Source of the DNA: Lepeophtheirus salmonis
Lineage: Eukaryota > Arthropoda > Copepoda > Siphonostomatoida > Caligidae
Reading direction: 5' to 3'
Assembly: GCF_016086655.4 (NCBI RefSeq)
Contig: NC_052137.2
Span: 8,432,001-8,496,000, forward strand
Length of the DNA: 64,000 bases
Shown here: piece by piece, positions 56,030-64,000 of the stretch
How positions within the stretch are numbered: the first letter of the stretch is position 1
Layout of the letters: each line of letters starts with the position of its first letter
Position numbers and translations under genes: made by a program
The notes under the pieces: generated by a model
Told to the model about the DNA's origin: nothing
Databases searched by the model: none
The model's input: only the letters and a program-made list of their open reading frames with translations

Positions 56030-56315
56030 CTTTAAGAGCCTTCAAAAAGAGTCCCCTCAGCTCCCTCCCCCTCCTGAGCCACTTCCACAAATTATGTCTT
56101 ACAAGCGTTCGTCTTGGCTTTATCAGCGCTTCAAATCATAAATCATATTTAAAAAAGTAAAAAACATCAACTTTGCTGTTTGTATTTTTTTAACTACTAT
56201 TGGAACGGAACACTAAAATCTTACTTTTAGCGTTCAACGTTCAAAAAAAAAAAAAAAAATCGTTCCGTTCATGGAACGCCGTTCAATTTTGCTTTCTGTT
56301 CACAAGCCGGGTTTC
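56030..56315 (+). repeat. Dispersed repeat with GGAACGGAAC, copy B
   Basis: Same-orientation partner of 36120-36415. It contains ACTATTGGAACGGAACACTA, a 17-base A-run (about 56245-56260), and CGTTCCGTTCATGGAACGCC, which can fold back on the first motif. Confidence 0.6.
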
Positions 56316-56999
56316 ACTAATATTATAGTAGCAGACTAGAAACAAAGGCAAGAGTACGTCACGTGTGTCTTGTCACTTAAAAGTATTTTTTGTCGTTCAT
56401 AGCTTATCATTCACTTTTTTGAATTCTTTCATTCTTTATTGTTCATAAGTTATTTTTAAACGATTATCAACAAAGCTGAATATATTATATTAAAAAATTA
56501 CTCGAAACATGCTTCAAAGCTAAAAGTGTATTTTGAGAGGCTCCACTTTTCTAAATATTCATATAATTATTTTACATATACGAGATATTTAAAATCTGTG
56601 TTTCATATAATTTGATACAACATACTAAATTTTTTATGATTATCCATGGTCAAGGGTCATATTTGAATTTTTATGCTTCCAAATCATATTTTTAAGGGGA
56701 ATATCGATATGAAAGTTCATGATTTCAATTGTTTTTGAAACTGGTAATATTTTTCTATGGGACTGAAACTTCACAGATCATGTTTTTATACATGGGAACA
56801 GATTTTAATTAAAGGCAGCTTGTCAAAAATTAAGAATTAATAAAATTTCAAGCCATTCTACTGCATAGAGAATATTTATTTTATAACTTTTTCTTGAAGA
56901 ATAAATTATATTTATTGTATACTAGGATGGCCCCGCATTATTTTATTATGCACAGACTCAGAATATTTGCTAATTAGCTAACAAAAATACATACACGCA

Positions 57000-58990
57000 T
57001 GTCAGGAAGATTCCCCTTAAACATTTTTACCCTTTTACGTTTTTGCCTTGTATGTATTTGCCTTGAGACGCTTTCGCCTTAAGGTATTTTCGCCATGTAC
57101 TGTTTTACCTTGCGACGCTTTTGCCTTGAGACTTTTTTGCCTTGCGACGCTTTCGCCTTGAGACTTTTTTGCCTCGGATAATAATAGAGGTCATAACTAT
57201 TTCTTTTTCGTTAAATATTTGTATTGAATTTGTATCGTTGTATTCCAGCTTGGAGAAATAAGAAAAAAAAGGCGTTCCACTAAACGAAAGACCAAAACTG
57301 GGGATTTTTAGTAATTACGTATAATATTAATTATCTCACTATAAGATATCTCCTTTGATTTCTAGTATTTTATATTTTTAGATGGATTGCAGATACAGCA
57401 TCCAAATCCTTTTTAATTATTATTGTATTAAGTTAGATGTTTTATTGAGTTAAAGTACTCGAATCCAGTCTCTATATTTATAATTATTCCAAATTATTAT
57501 TTTTCATAATATCATTGTTATATGTATCATTAGTGAGCTTTTTCCCTTCTGTATTTGCTATTTTGTGCAACAATTGCAATTACTCAACTATATAAAGTTA
57601 TTAAAACGCTAACAAACAGACAATTTTTTTATAAAACTACTTGGCTTTTTTTAAGTATAGAAGTATATTTTTGTGGGCTCTACTGAATTATATTTATGAG
57701 CATCTTTAAAATATCAACAAAAGTTTTCTTAGGTAAGGACACGGTATTTCATATAAACTTCTTCATGCCAATGTTTTTTTTTGTCATAACATAAGTATTA
57801 AATCAAGGGTTTGATAAACTTTTTCATTTTGGTACATGTTCTTTTAGATTATGTATGGTAACGAAAACTGAGTGGGACAATGGCCGAAATAGAAGTATTT
57901 ATTGAGTGGATTAACAAATATACTCTCTGCTTTGTTTTTTTTTAAAGTTCCATTCATTTTTTTTTTAAAGTTCCATTCATTTTTTTTTAATTTAAATTAT
58001 ATCTTAAATAATTTAACTTAGGATTGTTATAGTCATGAATACTTGAAAAAGACAATTGATAATCTTTCGTAAGGGGATCCAAGGATTAGTCTTCAAAGAG
58101 GATAATTACTTATCAGAGTCAACTTTTTAGTCAATAATTATGGAACAAGATCCTCCATTGCGCAATAAATCCTAGAGATCTACTTCTAGATACTTCTTAG
58201 CCAACTTTCCAATCAATTCATACAGAATTGTGAAAAGTCCTTGCTCCGAGTATTATTGAACTAACAGAAGGATTTTTTGACATGTTGTATATGTCTGAAG
58301 ATTTGATGTGAATAGCAAACTATATTTAACCAAAATAAGTCCATAAATGTGTTAAATGACTCCTTAGACAAATCATCATGAAATACAATTTCAAAGGCCC
58401 TTAATGTTTATGTTAAGAAAACTCTCATGAAGTTGACAACTGCTTTTTATACCATCTTTCTCCTATAAATTGAGAGTTGAATATAAATAAAATGGAACCA
58501 ATAAATTATTCTGAATCATGCCCCAAGTTTTTTATTTTATAAATTGTTAATATTGATTGATTTACTTAAAATGAATCAATACGGCTTTATTTTTGTATAG
58601 AAATAAAGGTTAAATATATCACAATTTATTGTATTATACAATGGAAAGGGGTTTCTGACTCCCTATCTTAATACCTTCTACAACATCACAATTACTCATT
58701 TTATATGTTTTGAAGGTCAATAGAGTGATAACTGATCATAATATATAATTAAGGTTTGAAGAATTGTGATAGTCTAGCTTGTTAACCTTTTTGTTTTTAA
58801 TTTCTCAAAGCTAGAATACAACGGTAAAAATTCAAAACAAATATATAACTAAGAAGAAGTGGTATTACCTCTATTATTATCCAAGGCAAAAAAGTCGCAA
58901 GGCGAAAATACCTCAAGGCGAAAACGGCTCAAGGTGACCCCGTCACAATACGAATACGTAGCAGGCAAACATGTTCAAGGCGAATCCTCC
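57000..58990. mobile_element. Foldback-like element with tandem repeats in inverted ends
   Basis: The left arm (about 57003-57195) and right arm (about 58865-58988) are inverted copies. The outer ends read AGGAAGATTCCCCTTAAACA and AGGAGGATTCGCCTTGAACA. The inner ends read GACTTTTTTGCCTCGGATAA and GACTTTTTTGCCTTGGATAA, and both continue TAATAGAGGT. The arms are built from repeated units of about 16-17 bp around GCCTTGAGACGCTTTC and GCCTTGAGACTTTTTT. The interior of about 1.67 kb is AT-rich and has no frame of 60 codons. The design, inverted arms made of short tandem repeats, is that of foldback elements. No transposase is seen, so it is non-autonomous. Confidence 0.8.
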
Positions 58991-60189
58991 TACAACTACA
59001 TATACGTACTATAACAGTATATTATCGTAGATAGGATGTACACGTTTTATATACATATTTGGAAAAAAACAAACTTGTTTATCCACGTGACGAACATGCA
59101 GCATCATATTATATTATAGCCGAAGTATTCAGTGTTTAAAGGGCCTAATACCGTTGATTATTTTGAATCACGCCGTTAACATCTCACACCTTTAAAAGAA
59201 AAGCAACGTACCCCAAGCGTCATACTTAAGACTACACTTAAAGAAATGCTTATAGCTTGACTCATATGTTTTGGAGCTAGAGTTTTAGTAGGTGTTTTAG
59301 TAGGAATTTTTTTTTAAACCCGGGAGGTTGCGTTCTACTCTAATAATCATTTGAAATTGTTTTCATTTATAAATATTGGATGTATCTTCAATGAGGACAA
59401 AATGAAAGGCGATATATTTCTTAATTTAGAGGTAGATTTTGTATTATTAATTCGAGTAAATTATTATACCTAATCCTTTTTTTGAATAATTTTAGTATAA
59501 TCCTACCGACCTAAAAAATCAACGTTTTAACAAACAATAACGTAGTTATCTGATGGGATATTAAAGGGATAATTAGCACAATAAATTAGAAGGCAGTCAG
59601 TTTTAATTAAGTTGCAGTTAAGAAAAAATGATTTCATGTGAGTCACATTAAAAGTATTTTATTTTAGTATCTATTTAATTAATTATTTACTCTCAATTTA
59701 AAAGTCTTTTTCAGATGCGTCCTTTTCCTCAAATTTTGAAATGATTTCATAATCCCAATTGTGGGGAATAGTGTTGTTATATTTTGTGTTAATCAAAATT
59801 CTTGTTCTTTATTATGTAAAATGAGTTGAAAAATAAAGAGAATGACCATTCAAGCAAGTTTACCTTTTAAAAAGTTGATTTGTATTTAATAAGTATAAAA
59901 ACAAAAATAACATCAATACAAATTAAAAAAATTAATAAGAAAAAAACGGTAAAAGATACAATAATTTTAAAGCAATTCATAATAGTTTACAACTAAAATA
60001 CACACGTAAATTAATATTTATGCACGAGTACATATTAAAATTTATAGGTAATGTAATTATTTTACTATTAAAAGTTGCAAAGTGAAGATTTTTGTCCCTA
60101 TACATCAACAGAAATATCGGAGAAGCTGTCTATAAATAAGATACACATGTTTCCCTACTCCTCAAAACTATCCAACTTCATTTTTGCGT

Positions 60190-62985
60190 GAAGAAATAAA
60201 TTATACTTGAGTCATCATTTGATGACGAATCGTCATCCGAACTCTCAGATTAAGAAGATTCATGCTTTGGGCTTGGTGGAAGCTCTGTTATCATTTCAGG
60301 AAGGGGTTCAATCCGCGGAACAATCACTTTTTCATATTCTATCATTTCATCTTCAGAGTCACTCAGAGTTTCCACTCGCGAAAATACAATAGCGTTTTGT
60401 CCGTTGATTCTTTCTTTGAGAGGAACTCCACAGGAGGATTTGTTGGAAGGGATTTGAATTGTGAAGAAATACTCGGGCTTCAACAATTTTAGTTCTTCAT
60501 TTTTTATAGTTGGAAGGATCTTAGCCAGGACTTCTGGAGATTTTTTGGGGCTTTTGAGAGGGAACAAAAGATGAGCTCAAAGGCTTATATTTGTTCTTTC
60601 CAGAGGGTACAGTGGTATGGTTAGGTTCGATGAACGGGATTAGCTTCTTCGGTATTGATGATGAAACAGGATAGTTCGCTAGCTTTGATACGACCTCAGG
60701 CTTCTCTATAGCTTCCGGTTTTGGCTGTTGATTCATTTTAATGATTTCTTTAGCATTTATTTTTATATCTGTTGCAGGAACAGAAGATTTCGCTAAGCAG
60801 ACTCACGATTTGATTGTTGGTTGAAAGAAGATGGAGCCCCTTTTCAACTCCTGTGATGATGTAGTGCAATTCAGGAATTGTGGGTTAGGACCCAATTCTC
60901 GTTCCATGTCGTAATTAGGTTAACGTTGTACTGTAGGTGGTATATTATTGTTCTTTAATTGATTCAATGATAGAGATCGTCTCAATGTGTTCGGATATGG
61001 TCCAAGGTGTTGAGTTGATGAACTCTTAAACTGATTTGAAGGAACGGGTCGAGTCAATTTGTTTAACAATGACTGGGAATGGCTTGATTCATGATTTACA
61101 CCATAATTTGATGAACTTTGAGGTACTGGTGCCGTTATTTTTTTGATTTGATGAAATGGTCTACAGCAAGAAAATCGGTGTTTGGATGAACATTGTTTTT
61201 TTTAGGAATATATGTGGTCTTGTTTAAAGTAAATGATTCATTTCGTTCAATTTGCTAATGTGTTTCTTATATTCCACATCACTTCTATCAACTGAAAATT
61301 GAGTCGTTAGTGGTAATTTTGCTTCACTTAAGGATGACTTGATTACAGTTTTTATTTGAGATGTGTTCAATTTTAAATTAAGTGGAGTCACTTTAAGTTC
61401 AATCACTTTGGACAACTCTGTTTTATCTTGAATTGAAGAAACTGAACTATCCACAATTTTCGATTCCAAATCTTCCTATAAGTAGTTTAGAGTATTGGAT
61501 CGGGTAGAACCCTTACCAGAATCAGTACTGGAATAATTTGGAAACGTTTTGGATTGATATAAAAGCAAAAGTGTTTCTTCCCTTTGAAGATTTTCGTATT
61601 TTTGGAAACTTCATCCAGTTTAGCCTTTGGTTCTATGTTCATCTCAGTATGAAATGCATCATTGTATGAATCACTAGCAAACTTATCAATATATTTAAAA
61701 TAATCTTTCTCCGTTGAATTTTATAATTATATTTGGAGAATAAACAATTTTTTGAGGTATCCTTGTATTCACAATTAACTAACTCTTGGGTGCTACATTA
61801 GGTATGTATACCATTGTTTTCCTTTCCTGAGGTATTGTCTCCTTCAGATCCTAATTTTTTACTTTCCTTTGAATAAGAATCAATGCTTGAACGACGACGT
61901 CTTTCATATATATTATTAGAATCTGAAGAGGCTCTTACTTAACTAGTTCATTAGAAAAATTACAGGAGTCATTTTTACTTTTAATACTACACTTATATGA
62001 ATCTAGATTCTTCCTCCAATCTGATTTACGATAACTGTTTTTGATTTTGTCCTTGGAGGGTAAACGCCTTAGAATCAGACTCATATGTTTTGGAGCTAGA
62101 TTTTGGTGATTTCTTCTTACCCTTGTTACTGGATTAATTGTATTGAGACGCTGATGTTATGGAGCTTGATTTTTGAGAGAGCTCATTATCTTCAAACTCG
62201 AATAATTTTGAATGAAATTCAGATGTTTTCGAGTTATGTGTTTGGGATCGTTCCTTATTCTTGTTACTGGATGAGACGGAATGAAACTCAGATCATGTAG
62301 AGCTAGCCTTTTGAGGGCACTCATTATCTTCAATCTGGAACAAATTTGAATGTAATTTAGATGTTTTGGAGTTAGATTTCATTAATTGGTCGTATACTTG
62401 TTACTGGATGACTTTAAGTGAGAAAACTCATATAATGTGGAGTTATATTTCTAAGAACTCTTCTTATCTTTGTAAATGGATGACTTGGAATGAGACTCAG
62501 ATGTTGTAGAACTATCTTTGGTGCATGATGACTTAAACTCATAAGTCTTTGACCCAGACTTTTCAAATTGCACATTATCTTCAATTTCAAACAAATTTGA
62601 ATTTAATTCAGACTTTTTGGAGCTAGATTGCAGATATTTCCTCTTAACTTGGTTACTGGATGACATTGAAGGAGACCCAGATGTTGTATAGCTAGATTTC
62701 AGAGATCCCTTATCTTCAATCTCGAATTAATTTGAATAAGTTGTAGATGTTTTGGGGCTAGATTTTTGGAATTGAACCTTATCTTTGGTACTGGTTGACT
62801 TTGAATGAGACTCAGATGGTATGGCCTTAGATTTGTGTGAGTGCTCTTTTTCTTTGGTACTTGAGGACTTTGAATGTGAGTCGGATTTTATTGCGTTATT
62901 TTTAGTAACTTTATTCTTAGCATCACAAACTGAGGTAAATAATGGTTTTTAGAGGATTTTAACTTCTTAAATGTGGTACTTTGAT
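60190..62985 (-). pseudogene. Ser/Lys-rich repeat family, copy 4 (pseudogene, inverted)
   Basis: Read on the minus strand. It starts near 62985 with TTFKKLKSS, the exon-3 start; exons 1 and 2 are not found. The repeat array covers about 62930-62050, with LFEIEDN and SKSS.. units and many stops. After it come the EDYF-like segment (about 61725-61690), KVTPLNLKLNTSQIKT (about 61400-61350), SSSIPKKLIPF (about 60690-60640), and the C-terminal block KKSPEVLAKILPTIKNEE, KPEYFFTIQIPSNKSS and RVETLSDSEDEMIEYEKVIV, with an early stop at about 60252-60254. It has frameshifts and stops throughout. Copy 4 shares the EDYF segment with copy 2, but shares the C-terminal extra base and the long 3' flank with copy 1. 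Confidence 0.82.
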
Positions 62986-63000
62986 TATATGAATATACAA

Positions 63001-64000
63001 AGCACAATTAAGTGGAAAGATGTAACGCCTTAGAACTGTCGATCAGTACTATAAAGAACATGGGGAGTTTAAAAAAAATCAGGAAAGATTGCAAACTGGA
63101 TTCGTTACGCAGGGGTAACTTCCATTACTCGTGCTGCTAATTCTCTTTTTTCTCACGGAGTCGGTTTGGAACAGAGAGAATATGTATATTTATCTATGAT
63201 TTAGAGTAGCAAATTTTAAAATACCTGCAGATTCGGAGCCGGTATCTCTAAATATTATAAATCCAACTTCAAGAAACTATTTGCATCATACTCTAGAAAT
63301 TAAATTTAAATTTTCAATCCCCAAAATAATAAAGCAGCATAAACAATTTAATTAAAAGTACACATATCTAATAATACGTATTAATTATTACATACACGCC
63401 TAGAGTGGATCATATTTACATCAACAAAACCTTCCCTCTTCCCTTTATATTACGTCTAAGGGTGATAATTTTGGTAAGAATACAAAAGCGTACGAGGAGA
63501 AGAGAAGAAATAGTTATGGTATCATTAATTAAAAAATATACATCTTCTTCTATCAATCAAGAACGTTATCATTCCCGCCTTTATTATTCAATATTAATAT
63601 AATATTAGATGCTGATAGTAGATAGAGAACTGAATAAAATGTCTAAAATAACGTCGCCTTCTGTCTGGATTTCTGAAAATGGAGGCCCAGGAATGTGGAA
63701 AATACTTACCGGATGAGAAACAGATGGCTTGTCAGATTTATCGATATAAATGTGCCTTTAGTCCCCTGTCTAGAATTACACGCCACTCATTATTCTCATT
63801 TCATAACAAGAGTATGGATATTCATCTATAAAGTCAAGTTAAAGATGAATACATCAAGTCAGAGTTTAACTTTGATCTCATAAAGATGTTTATTGCATTT
63901 AATATAACCTTATCCATTGCTAGTCATCCTACGTTCAAAAGATTTATGGAGAAATACACGGGTATATTCTTCCCTTCCCGAGGAACCATCATTAATTAAT
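63001..64000. other. Window end, nothing recognised
   Basis: Short open frames near 63405-63602 and 63695-63883 have no family that I recognise. No element ends or RNA gene were seen. Confidence 0.4.

Larger units (their letters stand above)
56440..63000 (-). repeat. Inverted duplication block around gene copy 4
   Basis: Reverse-complement counterpart of 25385-31520. Matching pieces, in order: 56440-56510 (TCGAGTAATTTTTTAATATA against 31472 onward), 56550-56800 (GAAGTTTCAGTCC, GATATTCCCCTTAAAA against 30855 and 30920), 59125-59255 (GTTAACGGCGTGATTCAAAA), 59640-59720 (GCATCTGAAAAAGACTTTTA), and the gene itself to about 62985. The foldback-like element 57000-58990 interrupts the match and so was inserted in this copy after the duplication, or was lost from copy 1. 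Confidence 0.75.

Overview
This is AT-rich eukaryotic DNA with spliced genes (GT/AG introns, polypyrimidine acceptors) and a very high load of decayed mariner/Tc1-type transposons. That pattern, with a ZP-domain cuticle-type gene and arthropod-type repeats, points to an arthropod. A parasitic copepod such as the salmon louse (Lepeophtheirus) is my best guess; it is an inference, not something the sequence proves.

Layout. 1-4.1 kb: the 3' five exons of a transmembrane ZP-domain protein on the + strand, with a hAT-like MITE and a mariner remnant in its last intron. 4.1-24.4 kb: no host gene that I can support, only decayed elements: mariner fragments near 6-7, 9.3-9.8, 13.1-13.9, 16.1-16.7, 17.5-18.1 and 21.7-22.1 kb, a non-LTR retrotransposon RNase H tail at 7.7-8.4 kb, a Tc1-like end at 17.0-17.2 kb, a relic of an arthropod multicopy protein at 18.9-19.6 kb, and a 314-bp hAT MITE with a perfect 8-bp target duplication at 21.2 kb.

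24.4-63 kb: a segmentally duplicated locus with four copies of one Ser/Lys-rich gene family that I cannot name. Copy 1 (25.8-29.5 kb, +) and copy 2 (40.0-43.7 kb, +) are nearly complete and share three exons. Copy 3 (49.9-54.8 kb, +) is a pseudogene with a greatly expanded internal repeat array; one mariner is inserted in it and another truncates it. Copy 4 (60.2-63.0 kb, -) is a pseudogene in an inverted block whose similarity to copy 1 runs at least 2 kb past the coding end. Between the copies lie a BEL/Pao retrotransposon fragment split by a mariner (31.7-34.5 kb), further mariners, a palindromic element (45.0-45.6 kb) and a foldback-like element of about 2 kb with tandem repeats in its inverted ends (57.0-59.0 kb), which sits inside the flank of copy 4.

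The strongest leads are the four-copy family with its shared +1 shift at a C-terminal A-run and its two alternating 23-residue repeat types, the foldback element and its possible small relative near 10 kb, the template-switch hairpin inside copy 3, and the Tc1-like terminus that resembles, from memory, ends known in salmonid fish. No tRNA, rRNA or CRISPR was recognised.
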